Source of the DNA: Flavobacterium humi | Lineage (GTDB): Bacteria; Bacteroidota; Bacteroidia; Flavobacteriales; Flavobacteriaceae | Assembly: GCF_004745595.1 (NCBI RefSeq) | Contig: NZ_SRLH01000005.1 | Span: forward strand, 248,001 to 312,000 | Direction: 5' to 3' | Length of the DNA stretch: 64,000 nt | Part shown: piece by piece, positions 28,401 to 36,475 of the stretch | Position numbering within the stretch: position 1 is the first letter of the stretch | Layout of the letters: the number at the start of each line of letters is the position of its first letter | The notes under the pieces: model-generated | What the model was told of the DNA's origin: nothing | The model's input: only the letters and a program-made list of their open reading frames with translations | Database searches by the model: none | Translations under genes and position numbers: made by a program

Positions 28401-28686
28401 GGGCATCTGAAATATTGGTTAACGGCGTCCCGTCATGAACCACATAAACGACAACCGGTATTGTTATGGAGCCCGATGGCGGTATTGCCAGGGCGTTTCT
28501 GGAAAGCTGCATCCCTTCCTCATAAATGCTTTTGTCCTGCAATTCAAGCCGTTCTTTTACTTCAGGGAAGGTTTCGGTTAGTTTTTGTAGTAAATCACCG
28601 GTCAGACAAGGTGCTTTTGGAGGATTTTCTTGAGAATACGTAAGAAATGATACGAAACAGGCTATAACAATTAGTAAGTTCTTCAT
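25447..28686 (-). CDS. T9SS-secreted M43 (pappalysin-like) metalloprotease with PKD domain
   Basis: 1079 residues. A signal peptide (ends near TYSQ) is followed by an M43 catalytic domain: HEVGHYLALYH (His231, His235, His241, Glu232) and the Met-turn SNYMDY. The usual Gly of HExxHxxGxxH is Ala here. A PKD domain (YLWDFGDAFST, about 370-425), a long repeat-rich middle, a second PKD-like segment near residue 870, and a C-terminal T9SS type A sorting domain follow. It is probably a surface or secreted protease with adhesive parts. Confidence 0.9.
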   Translation of the reverse strand: MKNLLIVIACFVSFLTYSQENPPKAPCLTGDLLQKLTETFPEVKERLELQDKSIYEEGMQLSRNALAIPPSGSITIPVVVYVVHDGTPLTNISDAQVNAQLLALNNYFLNTGIQFCLATKANTTSPVPVANASDIQTTTGIIHVNNPGLSNHFSSSQSSLVATASPQITKDRYLRIWVVKSIDGNNSGILGYSMYPNTSPVFDGIVMRYDVFGNGNPNLLANYNMGKVLVHEVGHYLALYHTFDGSCSNTSNNCLLDGDHVCDTPAVAAPNFNCVPGTNSCPETPPVLDDLSNYMDYGNHNCQNHFSTGQIQRMLTTLNLYRNTLFESDNIIYTGTCGSSNLLSATISANDFSPCASPTAATSFTAPSAQTYLWDFGDAFSTVANPNTATTQVGSHIYTSAANSPYTVTLTVTGSNGQSKTSSVLVYVTNCTTIANSNSYWYVDAGNGLSFSTGKAVFDPTFPINNSTNVSCNSQCDSSGNLLFYTNKFKVWNNQHALINGTDLMLNTSSSKSNQVLIVPKPPVSGNTITQYYIFTQQSHNSGASDIGFRYNIVNVSGTNATMGALRQPVTLPAGNGFSTATDGALLGSVCISAVKKCDSNDYWIITLLKKGTTPYLVVFSLSSSGLTYQSEQQIVGTTPFLSDSSIYMAPNGNKLFLMHPYGSVSVQCRLFDFNKAQGIVSSSYSIISIPETPLPTYAQMFGAAFSPNSNLLYVTDFYAKKIYQFNINSIAINNSRKEIISTTDGPWTLKNGPDGKIYVAMSNTTNNYQKLGIIHAPDTVATNQDPNACHFSVNGPKTTSFAYRVGPELPNNIDAQQATAYFSPNTTNVISKYITACNTYKFFPNVCGTAFAWTFTNTTLGTSTTSNVTNPTYNFSQNGNYLITLKDINNVTLGTTSIDIITAPIPAISGSSTACLTQTNANVTSNSVGLQAGETGVWSITGGTGTITGPANLESVNVSWSALPGTLSFTMTNAMGCTSTNTKTIAPFCPNLNNQTFTYSDFQIKPNPSTGIFIISSGSYAGKASIEVFDMQGRMVSKESSFDFNKQKTIDLSALQSGVFIVKIFGDDFSNAMQIIKE

Positions 28687-28789
28687 GTTTTAAGATAATT
28701 TTTTAAAGCATCCCCGGAAATAAGTTTACCCGATAAACATACAAATAATTTAGTTGTTATTGTAAAAGTCCGATGGAATCATACTAAAA

Positions 28790-28821
28790 AAAAACGGCTG
28801 TAAAAAATGACAGCCGTTTTT
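28790..28821. terminator. Bidirectional terminator
   Basis: Perfect 12-bp stem AAAAACGGCTGT/ACAGCCGTTTTT with loop AAAAAATG, just downstream of the minus-strand RDD gene. Confidence 0.88.
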
Positions 28822-28837
28822 TAAAAGTATCGGATTC

Positions 28838-29347
28838 CTAATGTTCGAAAATTTGTTCTTTTCCGATTTCCTCAAAAGAATCGAAAAGGGCCCGGCTTCT
28901 TTCAAAAGCTTCTTTTTTTACCACATATGTGCAAGAGAGGGAATCATGCCAGCCACGGGCATCGTATCCTAAAAAGGAAAATGCCTCAAATGGAATTATC
29001 CGGCACAAGCTGCGCCTTAAGATAATAGACGAATCGGGTTTTGACCCATCTTCCATAACGACCATGGTTTTGGTAATGTATTTTGCAATTGACCTGGAAA
29101 AATAACTTTCAAAAAGAGTATAATAAAAAGTCATGAATACAAGGAAAAAGAAGGTTCCCTGAAAACCGGAGAACCATTGATCAGGCATTGAGGTCGATCC
29201 AAGCAATGCATTTACAATGAACACAATTATGATCAAAATAAAATAAAGAATGTATTGTATAATGATATCGATAGTATAATTTACGAAACGTTGCCCTCTG
29301 CTGGCAAGCATTTCATCGGTAATTTCAAATGGAGCGGTGTTTTCCAT
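28838..29347 (-). CDS. RDD family membrane protein
   Basis: 169 residues. RGQRFVNYTIDIIIQYI carries the Arg and Asp of the RDD signature at the start of the first membrane helix. Two or three further hydrophobic segments follow, and a cytoplasmic C-terminus. Some RDD proteins have been linked to sodium/proton exchange, but for most the role is unknown. Six bases from the upstream small gene, so they are probably co-transcribed. Confidence 0.85.
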   Translation of the reverse strand: MENTAPFEITDEMLASRGQRFVNYTIDIIIQYILYFILIIIVFIVNALLGSTSMPDQWFSGFQGTFFFLVFMTFYYTLFESYFSRSIAKYITKTMVVMEDGSKPDSSIILRRSLCRIIPFEAFSFLGYDARGWHDSLSCTYVVKKEAFERSRALFDSFEEIGKEQIFEH

Positions 29348-29353
29348 AAGATA

Positions 29354-29578
29354 TTATTCTTTTAAATTGGCCAAAAAGAAGTTACGGGACTTTTTAGGGT
29401 ATTTGCCGTAACTTTTGTCGCTTGGGTTTTCAATGACTGTTTTGATGTTGATTTCGTCACCGAGCTTAAATTTAGCTTCAGTGTACTGATAATCCAATAA
29501 GTATTCGCCACAGAAATAGTTTCCGTCATTGTCTTTTTCTATAATCCCTGTATATATTCCTTTTTTTTCTTTTGACAT
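29354..29578 (-). CDS. Small conserved-looking protein of unknown function
   Basis: 74 residues from ATG 29578. Lys- and Tyr-rich, soluble, no signal peptide or membrane helix; the sequence GIYTGIIEKDNDGNYFCGEY suggests a small beta-rich fold. I do not recognise a family. Its close spacing with the RDD gene and normal codon use support a real gene. Confidence 0.65.
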   Translation of the reverse strand: MSKEKKGIYTGIIEKDNDGNYFCGEYLLDYQYTEAKFKLGDEINIKTVIENPSDKSYGKYPKKSRNFFLANLKE

Positions 29579-29637
29579 CTTGATGGTTTTTATGCTGCAA
29601 ATGTACGAAGACACAAGCAATTTGATTTGATATACCT

Positions 29638-29673
29638 AAAAAAGACAGCCATATAGTAATAGCTGTCTTTTTT
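29638..29673. terminator. Terminator of nrdA
   Basis: Perfect 12-bp stem AAAAAAGACAGC/GCTGTCTTTTTT with a 12-base loop, downstream of the minus-strand nrdA stop; symmetric flanks would also stop plus-strand readthrough. Confidence 0.88.
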
Positions 29674-29700
29674 AAGTATTGTATTTTTTATTTTTTCGGC

Positions 29701-32118
29701 TTAACTGCCACACATTTCACAGTCATCCGGACCTGCGTTTTTGGACAGCTCGATCATGGCCCTGTATTCTTCCGGTGTCATTTCGACAACTTCCGTTTCA
29801 GCGGCAGTGATTTGCGGTTTTACGGTGGAAGCCTCTATAGGTTCGGTTTTTTTGTCGTTGTTCAAGGTGAATTTAATCGCATCGACAGCGGCTTTGGTCC
29901 TTAAGTAATACATTCCCGTTTTCAGCCCGGATTGCCATGCGTAAAAATGCATCGATGTCAGTTTTGAATAATTGGCATCCTGCATAAACAGGTTCAGCGA
30001 TTGCGACTGATCGATAAAGTAACCTCTGTGGCGTGACATATCGATAATGTCTTTCATGGACATTTCCCAAACGGTTTTGTATAATTCTTTCAGGTCCTGA
30101 GGAATGTCAAGATCTTGCACAGATCCGTTATTGCGCATCAATTGCTGTTTCAATTCTTCGTTCCACAAACCTCTGTTTACAAGGTCTTCCAATAAGTGTT
30201 TGTTCACTACGATAAATTCTCCGGAAAGCACTCGTCGGGTATAGATATTGGAAGTATAAGGTTCAAAAGCCTCATTGTTCCCTAAAATCTGTGAAGTCGA
30301 AGCGGTTGGCATAGGAGCCACCAGCAAGGAATTCCGTACCCCGTGTTCCATTACCTCTTTTCGCAACGAAGCCCAATCCCAGCGGCCTGATAATTCTTCG
30401 TCTTTCATTCCCCAAAGGTTGTGCTGGAATTCTCCCTGTGAAATAGGCGAGCCGGCAAATGTGGAATAAGGCCCTTCTTCAACAGCCATTTCTTTTGAAG
30501 CGGTCACTGCGGCAAAATAAAGGGTTTCGAATATTTCCTGGTTCAGTTTTTTGGCCTCATCAGAAGTAAAAGGCATACGCAGCATGATAAAAGCATCAGC
30601 CAGTCCCTGCACGCCCAATCCTACCGGACGGTGGCGCATGTTCGAATTTTCGGCTTCCTGTACAGGATAATAATTCCGGTCTATAACCTTGTTTAGGTTG
30701 CGGGTCACACGTTTGGTTACCTTAAACAGCAATTCGTGGTTGAATTTCCCGTTTTCGACAAACATCGGTAACGAAATAGAAGCAAGGTTGCAAACGGCGA
30801 TTTCGTCTTTTGAAGTGTATTCCATGATCTCGGTACACAAGTTTGACGAACGGATCGTTCCCAGGTTTTTCTGGTTGGATTTACGGTTGGCGGCATCTTT
30901 GTACAACATGTACGGCGTACCGGTTTCGATTTGTGATTCCAGGATTTTCTCCCATAACTCACGTGCCTTGATTGTCTTTCTTCCTTTTTTGCGGTTTTCA
31001 TAGTCAATGTACAACGCTTCGAATTCTTCACCATACACATCGTATAATCCAGGACATTCATTAGGGCACATTAAGGTCCAGTAGCTGTCTTCCTGTACTC
31101 GTTTCATGAATAAATCAGAAGTCCACATGGCAAAGAATAAATCCCTTGCACGCATTTCTTCTTTCCCGGTATTCTTTTTCAGGTCAAGGAAATCGAAAAT
31201 ATCCGCATGCCAGGTTTCGATATAAATGGCAAAGCTTCCTTTTCGTTTTCCGCCGCCCTGATCCACGTAACGCGCCGTGTCGTTAAAAACACGCAACATG
31301 GGTACAATCCCGTTTGAAGTCCCGTTTGTGCCACGGATATACGAACCGGTTGCACGGATATTATGGATTGATAATCCGATTCCACCTGCTGATTGTGAAA
31401 TCTTTGCAGTTTGTTTCAAAGTGTCGTAAATACCGTCGATGCTGTCGTCCTGCATCGCCAGAAGGAAACAAGAGGACATTTGTGGTTTTGGCGTCCCGGC
31501 ATTGAATAACGTTGGGGTAGCGTGCGTAAAGAATTTTTTAGACATCAGGTCGTAGGTCTCGATAACAGCCTCAAGGTCATTGAGGTGGATTCCTACCGAA
31601 ACACGCATCAGCATATGCTGCGGGCGCTCTACAATTTTGCCGTTTATCTTTAACAGGTACGAACGCTCCAGGGTTTTAAATCCGAAATAATCGTAATTGA
31701 AATCCCTGTTGTATATAATGTGCGAATTTAAAAATTCCGCATTTTCCTGGATGACTTTATGTACTTCTTCCGAAAGCAATGGCGCTTCCTGGTTCGTTCT
31801 CGGGTTTACATAATGATACATTTCATTCATGGTTTCCGAGAAGGACTTGTTCGTGTTCTTATGCAGGTTGGAAATAGCGATCCTGGCGGCCAACTGTGCA
31901 TAATCCGGGTGGGCAATGGTCATCGAAGCTGCAGTTTCGGCAGCAAGGTTGTCCAGTTCAGAGGTCGTTACGCCGTCATACAAACCTTCAATGACGCGCA
32001 TGGCAACTTTTACGGCATCTACTAAATCATTCAAACCATAGCATAGTTTTTTAATCCTATCTGTGATTTTGTCGAACATTACGGGTTCTTTGTGCCCGTC
32101 TCTTTTTACTACGTACAT
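29701..32118 (-). CDS. nrdA: Ribonucleoside-diphosphate reductase, alpha subunit (class Ia)
   Basis: 805 residues. The N-terminal ATP-cone (residues 1-90, [13 protein letters not shown]) senses ATP/d[21 protein letters not shown] and [10 protein letters not shown] carry the active-site cysteines, and the C-terminal CEMC (Cys800, Cys803) is the pair that thioredoxin reduces. It makes all four dNDPs with NrdB as the radical subunit. It lies downstream of nrdB with a 229-base gap that contains repeat copy 4, so the pair may be expressed partly separately. Confidence 0.96.
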   Translation of the reverse strand: MYVVKRDGHKEPVMFDKITDRIKKLCYGLNDLVDAVKVAMRVIEGLYDGVTTSELDNLAAETAASMTIAHPDYAQLAARIAISNLHKNTNKSFSETMNEMYHYVNPRTNQEAPLLSEEVHKVIQENAEFLNSHIIYNRDFNYDYFGFKTLERSYLLKINGKIVERPQHMLMRVSVGIHLNDLEAVIETYDLMSKKFFTHATPTLFNAGTPKPQMSSCFLLAMQDDSIDGIYDTLKQTAKISQSAGGIGLSIHNIRATGSYIRGTNGTSNGIVPMLRVFNDTARYVDQGGGKRKGSFAIYIETWHADIFDFLDLKKNTGKEEMRARDLFFAMWTSDLFMKRVQEDSYWTLMCPNECPGLYDVYGEEFEALYIDYENRKKGRKTIKARELWEKILESQIETGTPYMLYKDAANRKSNQKNLGTIRSSNLCTEIMEYTSKDEIAVCNLASISLPMFVENGKFNHELLFKVTKRVTRNLNKVIDRNYYPVQEAENSNMRHRPVGLGVQGLADAFIMLRMPFTSDEAKKLNQEIFETLYFAAVTASKEMAVEEGPYSTFAGSPISQGEFQHNLWGMKDEELSGRWDWASLRKEVMEHGVRNSLLVAPMPTASTSQILGNNEAFEPYTSNIYTRRVLSGEFIVVNKHLLEDLVNRGLWNEELKQQLMRNNGSVQDLDIPQDLKELYKTVWEMSMKDIIDMSRHRGYFIDQSQSLNLFMQDANYSKLTSMHFYAWQSGLKTGMYYLRTKAAVDAIKFTLNNDKKTEPIEASTVKPQITAAETEVVEMTPEEYRAMIELSKNAGPDDCEMCGS

Positions 32119-32196
32119 AATTTTTGTTTTTAGTGAAACCGAAAATCCCTTTCCCGTTTCTGGTTATTTGTATTAATTGTGATTGTTTGTTTTTTT

Positions 32197-32305
32197 GGAG
32201 CTTATCCGGCTCTGCATTGCAATCTTTTTATCTCACCTGTAGCTGTTGTTTTTCAAACAAATACAGTACCTGAGATAAAAAGGATTTCCATTTCTATCCG
32301 GGCTA
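32197..32305 (+). repeat. Intergenic stem-forming repeat, copy 4
   Basis: The outer stem is AGC-[TTAT]-CCGG pairing with CCGG-GCT. The inner stem is AATCTTTTTATCTCA pairing with TGAGATAAAAAGGATT. The ATCTCA/TGAGAT part replaces the GTTTTT/AAAAAC part of copy 2 on both sides, so pairing is preserved by paired changes. A longer variable loop follows. It lies between nrdB and nrdA and ends 43 bases before the nrdB stop, so no stop codon is shared. Confidence 0.8.
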
Positions 32306-32347
32306 AACGTAATTTGGCTTGTATTGTTGTAGGCTTATATATCGATG

Positions 32348-33325
32348 CTAAAAATCGGCATCGAAACTGATCTTTTGGGCTTCGCTATCGGTATTCATAA
32401 CTCCTGCTTTTTGGTATTCGGCAACGCGTTTTTCAAAAAAGTTGGTTTTTCCCTGCAACGAAATCATATCCATGAAATCAAATGGATTCGAGGAATTGTA
32501 TTCCCTGTCGCAACCTAATTCGATTAATAACCTGTCGGCAACAAATTCCAGGTATTGCGTCATTAATGTAGCATTCATACCAATTAAACTTACCGGAAGA
32601 GATTCTGTAATGAATTCTCTTTCAATGTTTAAGGCATCAATGATGATTTCCCTGATCCTTGGTGTTGGTACTTTGTTGATCAAATGATGATTGTGCAAAT
32701 GCACGGCAAAATCACAGTGGACACCTTCGTCACGCGAAATCAATTCGTTTGAAAAGGTAAGTCCCGGCATCAGTCCGCGTTTCTTCAACCAATAAATGGA
32801 ACAGAAGGCGCCGGAGAAGAAAATTCCTTCCACAGCAGCAAATGCAATGAGCCTTTCGGCAAACGAATCGGATTCAATCCATTTCAAAGCCCATTCCGCT
32901 TTTTTCTTAATGGCCGGGAATACTTCCAAAGCATTGAATAATTCTGCTTTTTCCGCTTCGTCTTTCACGTAAGTGTCAATTAGCAAGGAATAGGTCTCGC
33001 TGTGGATGTTTTCCATCATGATTTGGAACCCGTAGAAAAATTTGGCTTCGGCATATTGCACTTCATTTACGAAATTTTCGGCCAGGTTTTCATTGACAAT
33101 CCCGTCTGAAGCGGCAAAAAAAGCTAAAATGTGTTTGATGAAGTATTTTTCATCCTCATTCAACTTATTGTTCCAATCATTTAAGTCCTGATGCAAATCA
33201 ATTTCTTCAGCTGTCCAGAAACTCGCTTCCATTTTTTTGTACCATTCCCAAATATCGTGGTGTTTGATCGGAAAAATAACGAAACGGTTCTTGTTTTCTT
33301 GTAATATTGGTTCAACAATAGACAT
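32348..33325 (-). CDS. nrdB: Ribonucleoside-diphosphate reductase, beta subunit (class Ia)
   Basis: 325 residues. The diiron ligands are visible in [12 protein letters not shown] (Glu and His ligands, radical Tyr just after) and [15 protein letters not shown]. The sequence [14 protein letters not shown] and [17 protein letters not shown] resemble the eukaryotic type of small subunit, as is usual for Bacteroidota. It makes the stable tyrosyl radical used by NrdA. The upstream region has a DnaA box and TTTGTAAA palindromes. Confidence 0.95.
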   Translation of the reverse strand: MSIVEPILQENKNRFVIFPIKHHDIWEWYKKMEASFWTAEEIDLHQDLNDWNNKLNEDEKYFIKHILAFFAASDGIVNENLAENFVNEVQYAEAKFFYGFQIMMENIHSETYSLLIDTYVKDEAEKAELFNALEVFPAIKKKAEWALKWIESDSFAERLIAFAAVEGIFFSGAFCSIYWLKKRGLMPGLTFSNELISRDEGVHCDFAVHLHNHHLINKVPTPRIREIIIDALNIEREFITESLPVSLIGMNATLMTQYLEFVADRLLIELGCDREYNSSNPFDFMDMISLQGKTNFFEKRVAEYQKAGVMNTDSEAQKISFDADF

Positions 33326-33377
33326 AGATAATTGATTTTTATTGAGTTAAAAAAAGATTTTTTGTAACGATTGGGGT

Positions 33378-33399
33378 TTACAAAGATTGAAATTTGTAA
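33378..33399. promoter_or_regulatory. Inverted repeat upstream of nrdB (TTACAAA-N8-TTTGTAA)
   Basis: A 22-base palindrome 53 bases before the nrdB start. Together with the site at 33456-33477 it could be a pair of operator sites. The regulator is unknown; the sequence does not match the NrdR box as I know it. Confidence 0.45.
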
Positions 33400-33418
33400 T
33401 GTAAATTAAAAGATATAG

Positions 33419-33427
33419 TTATCCACA
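33419..33427. promoter_or_regulatory. Perfect DnaA box upstream of nrdB
   Basis: TTATCCACA is identical to the strong E. coli DnaA box. It lies 94 bases before the nrdB start. DnaA is known to control nrdAB in E. coli; the same control here is inference. Confidence 0.5.
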
Positions 33428-33444
33428 ATTGCCTTGAGTTTTTA

Positions 33445-33477
33445 ACAAAACATCTTTTGTAAACCAAGCTTTACAAA
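33445..33477. promoter_or_regulatory. Overlapping palindromes upstream of nrdB
   Basis: ACAAAA-CATC-TTTTGT (33445-33460) overlaps TTTGTAAA-CCAAGC-TTTACAAA (33456-33477). Two more TTGTAAA copies follow at 33490 and 33531. This is dense for 180 bases even in AT-rich DNA. Confidence 0.45.
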
Positions 33478-33574
33478 TTTAATAAATTATTGTAAATCAG
33501 TAATTTAAAAATTTAAAAATCGCTTAAGTATTGTAAAACAAGGGTTTTTTGATTTGTCCTTGACCTTTGTTTTT

Positions 33575-34144
33575 TTATTGTTTTTTCAATTCTTCGGCAA
33601 CCTTTTCAAGTTCGGTGTACCAGTCTTGCCCGAAGCGGCGGATGAGGGCTTCCTTTACAAATTTATAGACCGGCACTTCCAGTTCTTTCCCTAAGGAGCA
33701 GGCTGGCGAGCAGATGTCCCATTTGTCGTAATTGACCGCGGCGAATTCGGTAAAATCCTTTACACGGATTGGATACAAATGGCAGGAAACCGGTTTTTTC
33801 CAGTCAATAATTCCTTGATTGTAGGCTTGTTCGATTCCGCAAAGGGCAGTTTTATTGTCAAAAATCACATAGGCGCAATCCTTGTTGTCGATAAGTGGGG
33901 TTTCCAGGTCGCCGTCAGTGCCTTTTACCCAGGTTCCTTGAGCTTCTATGGCGTCGATGCCTTCTTTGCGCAGGAACGGTTTCACTTTAGGATAAATGGT
34001 TTCCAGGATCTTGGTTTCCTCTTCCAATAAAGGGGCTCCGGCATCTCCGTCAACACAACAGGCTCCTTTGCAGGCAGATAGGTTGCATACAAATTCTTTT
34101 TCAAGAATATCTTCAGAGACGATGGTTTTGCCGAGTTGAAACAT
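33575..34144 (-). CDS. DUF3109 family cysteine-rich protein
   Basis: 189 residues with eight or more cysteines: [19 protein letters not shown] near the N-terminus, then [24 protein letters not shown] and CSPACSLG. The arrangement matches DUF3109 and is related to YkgJ-type zinc or iron-sulfur binding proteins. Cytoplasmic; role unknown. Confidence 0.88.
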   Translation of the reverse strand: MFQLGKTIVSEDILEKEFVCNLSACKGACCVDGDAGAPLLEEETKILETIYPKVKPFLRKEGIDAIEAQGTWVKGTDGDLETPLIDNKDCAYVIFDNKTALCGIEQAYNQGIIDWKKPVSCHLYPIRVKDFTEFAAVNYDKWDICSPACSLGKELEVPVYKFVKEALIRRFGQDWYTELEKVAEELKKQ

Positions 34145-34194
34145 TTTGCGCTTTAATTTTTGAGGTGCAAAAGTACAAAGTTTAATTGCATTCT

Positions 34195-34920
34195 CTACAT
34201 AAACTGATAATCAGATTTGTTAAAAACATATGCTTTTTTTTCTAAAGCCACACAGGTCATGGACACGCTCTTTGCTTTGTCCTTCAGGTCTTTATATTCC
34301 ATGGACATCATCAGGGGTTTTTCGCCGGGTTTAAAAAAACCTTCAAAAGCCTTTGCCATCCCTTTGTTTTGTTGGGATTTGAAAATTTCTGCAAAACTGA
34401 CCTTCGCTTCGCTGGTATAATAAAAAACCATGGTCGATGCCGCGCTGGTGGCTTGGATTCCTTTGCAGGTAAATCCCAAAATTACCTTGCTTGGCAATGA
34501 TTTGTAAGTGTATTTTGTGTTTTTGGGATCGGTCATTCCCGAATAATCAGGAATTTTGGAAGCCATGGCCATTTTTTTGCCGCTTTTTTCAAAACTGGTT
34601 ACCATCAGTTGGCTTTTTGTATCCATTATCATAAACATATTAGAACCCGTTTGGTTCATGTTGGCGCCGTAATAGGCCGCATTCGGTTCTAAAAAATAAT
34701 CAATATTCATCGATTTTCCGGCTTCGGTTTTCACTTCCATACGATACTTCCAGCTGAAAGCATATTTGCCGGGAATGGCAGACGGATCCACTTTGTTTTT
34801 GGCCGAGGTTAGCGCCTGTTTCATGGCCTCTTTCTGGGCTTCGGTAGGTTTTTGGGCGTAAGCACCCATAAAAAGGAACAAGGCTAAAAACAAATTCAGC
34901 ATGTATTTTGTGTTTTTCAT
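34195..34920 (-). CDS. Secreted DUF4412 domain protein
   Basis: 241 residues with a Sec signal peptide (ends near AYAQ). The beta-rich remainder ([42 protein letters not shown]) matches DUF4412. Such proteins are periplasmic or outer-membrane-associated and of unknown function. No operon partner is evident. Confidence 0.8.
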   Translation of the reverse strand: MKNTKYMLNLFLALFLFMGAYAQKPTEAQKEAMKQALTSAKNKVDPSAIPGKYAFSWKYRMEVKTEAGKSMNIDYFLEPNAAYYGANMNQTGSNMFMIMDTKSQLMVTSFEKSGKKMAMASKIPDYSGMTDPKNTKYTYKSLPSKVILGFTCKGIQATSAASTMVFYYTSEAKVSFAEIFKSQQNKGMAKAFEGFFKPGEKPLMMSMEYKDLKDKAKSVSMTCVALEKKAYVFNKSDYQFM

Positions 34921-34994
34921 AATGGAAATTTTTAAATTGGCAGAATAGTTTAGTAAGGTAAATTTAAATATAATATAGATATCATCTGATTTAT

Positions 34995-35026
34995 TTGACG
35001 CGGAATTTGAATTTGGGATATCTTTG
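34995..35026 (+). promoter_or_regulatory. MarC promoter (TTG-N21-TATCTTTG)
   Basis: TTG at 34995-34997 and TATCTTTG at 35019-35026, 18 bases before the ATG. Confidence 0.65.
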
Positions 35027-35043
35027 TCTAAATATTGAAAATC

Positions 35044-35622
35044 ATGTTTGAAATTAGCTGGAAGGAAATCGTAACGGTGGGAATGGTTTTGTTTGCTGTA
35101 ATTGATATAGTAGGTTCCATTCCGATAATTGTAAATTTAGGTGCAAAGCACGGACGAATCGAATCTGAAAAAGCCTCTGTAGTCGCTGCCCTGATCATGA
35201 TTGTTTTCCTTTTTGTAGGAGAAGAATTCCTGAGCCTGGTCGGGATTGACGTCAATTCATTTGCCGTTGCCGGGTCTTTTGTCCTGTTTTTCCTGGCATT
35301 GGAAATGATCCTGGGCATCCATTTGTACAGGGATGAAGAAGCAAGTTCGGCTTCTATTGTGCCGCTGGCTTTTCCGTTGATAGCCGGAGCAGGTTCGATG
35401 ACTACTTTATTATCGCTGAAATCGCAATACCATACCGTCAATATCATTATTGCCATCTTGCTGAATATGATTTTGGTGTATGCCGTCCTGAAATCGTCCC
35501 CTAAAATTGAAAAAATGCTAGGCAAAAACGGCCTTAGCGTCATTCGGAAGGCCTTTGGAGTGATCCTTTTGGCGATTGCTGTTAAATTATTTGCGGGTAA
35601 TGTTAAAGGATTGTTCGTATAA
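35044..35622 (+). CDS. MarC family integral membrane protein
   Basis: 192 residues, six predicted membrane helices. FAVIDIVGSIPIIVNLG and FPLIAGAGSMTTLL are the conserved halves of the MarC/UPF0056 family. The name comes from a wrongly assigned role in multiple antibiotic resistance; the actual function is unknown. I chose ATG 35044 over the TTG three codons upstream because of promoter spacing. Confidence 0.9.
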   Translation: MFEISWKEIVTVGMVLFAVIDIVGSIPIIVNLGAKHGRIESEKASVVAALIMIVFLFVGEEFLSLVGIDVNSFAVAGSFVLFFLALEMILGIHLYRDEEASSASIVPLAFPLIAGAGSMTTLLSLKSQYHTVNIIIAILLNMILVYAVLKSSPKIEKMLGKNGLSVIRKAFGVILLAIAVKLFAGNVKGLFV

Positions 35623-35642
35623 TTTAAATTTCAGTAATTTTG
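35611..35642 (+). promoter_or_regulatory. Promoter inside the end of the MarC gene (TTG-N21-TAATTTTG)
   Basis: TTG at 35611-35613 and TAATTTTG at 35635-35642, giving a leader of about 15 bases for the gene at 35663. It could let the next two genes be expressed apart from marC. Confidence 0.5.
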
Positions 35643-35662
35643 TCCCAATAAATCCCCTATAA

Positions 35663-35866
35663 ATGAAAATCTTCACATACATAATCATTGCCTTGGCTGT
35701 TGTTTTAATTGGGTTTAACATAGCAAAGTTAGATTTCAATAACCTTTTTGAAGGTGATAGCTTAATTGCCTTGATTGGAATCATCGCCATACTTTGCGCT
35801 GTTGTTATCTTATTGATTTTCAGGCTGTCAAAATCCATTGATGAGAAACTTAAAAAACAACAGTAA
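35663..35866 (+). CDS. Small two-helix membrane protein
   Basis: 67 residues. Two hydrophobic helices (about 4-21 and 36-54) with a short acidic loop between them, and a Lys-rich cytoplasmic tail. Unrecognised family. Its TAA overlaps the ATG of the next gene (TAATG), so the two are translationally coupled. Confidence 0.7.
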   Translation: MKIFTYIIIALAVVLIGFNIAKLDFNNLFEGDSLIALIGIIAILCAVVILLIFRLSKSIDEKLKKQQ

Positions 35867-36474
35867 TGCTTGATGTTTTAATTATCGGAGGAGGAGTTTC
35901 CGGTGTTTCATGTGCTTTGGTACTTGGGTCTGCCCATAAAAAAGCTTTTGTACAGGATAAAAAAATTACCATTATTACGCACCAGAAAGCATCTGCACTG
36001 CAGGATGCTATTTTTTATAATGCCTATGGGATTCCTTCCGGGACATTAGGAGCTGACCTTTTGGTAGAAAGTACACAGCAATTGCAGGAGAATTATGCTC
36101 ATATTGCCCAGGTTGCTGATGAAAAAGTCATGGAAGTTTCCGCTATACACGGTGGTTTTGAAGTAGTGACAAATAAAAGCAGCTATACTTCCAGGATTGT
36201 GGTTGTAGGTGTTGGATCTTCCAATCTTTTCGATATTGAAGGCCTGAAACAATACATTGAACCCCACCAAAAATCATTACCTGAGAAAAACAGGATCCAG
36301 CTTAAAAATGAGGATCAATTGGTTGCCGAGGGAATTTATGTCATCGGGACTTTAGCAGGCCACAGAAGCCAATTGGCCATTGCTGCCGGAAGCGGGGCTG
36401 CTGTAGCTACCGATATCCTGACGCTTTGGAATGGTGGTACCGAAACCCATTCGCACGATAGCATACGAAAATAA
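35866..36474 (+). CDS. FAD-binding protein of the thioredoxin reductase fold, lacking the NADPH domain
   Basis: 202 residues, about 100 fewer than thioredoxin reductase. The N-terminal FAD motif LIIGGGVSGVSCAL and the C-terminal second FAD motif GIYVIGTLAGHRSQLAIAAGSG are present. The CxxC redox motif and the NADPH domain normally placed between them are missing, but the two FAD halves are joined without a frameshift. It therefore seems a complete single-domain flavoprotein, not a broken gene. It overlaps the stop of the small membrane protein gene. Confidence 0.78.
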   Translation: MLDVLIIGGGVSGVSCALVLGSAHKKAFVQDKKITIITHQKASALQDAIFYNAYGIPSGTLGADLLVESTQQLQENYAHIAQVADEKVMEVSAIHGGFEVVTNKSSYTSRIVVVGVGSSNLFDIEGLKQYIEPHQKSLPEKNRIQLKNEDQLVAEGIYVIGTLAGHRSQLAIAAGSGAAVATDILTLWNGGTETHSHDSIRK

Positions 36475-36475
36475 T

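Noticed and set aside
33419..33427. Replication origin
   Set aside because: Only one DnaA box and no AT-rich unwinding region with clustered boxes, dnaA or dnaN nearby. It is more likely a regulatory site for nrdB.
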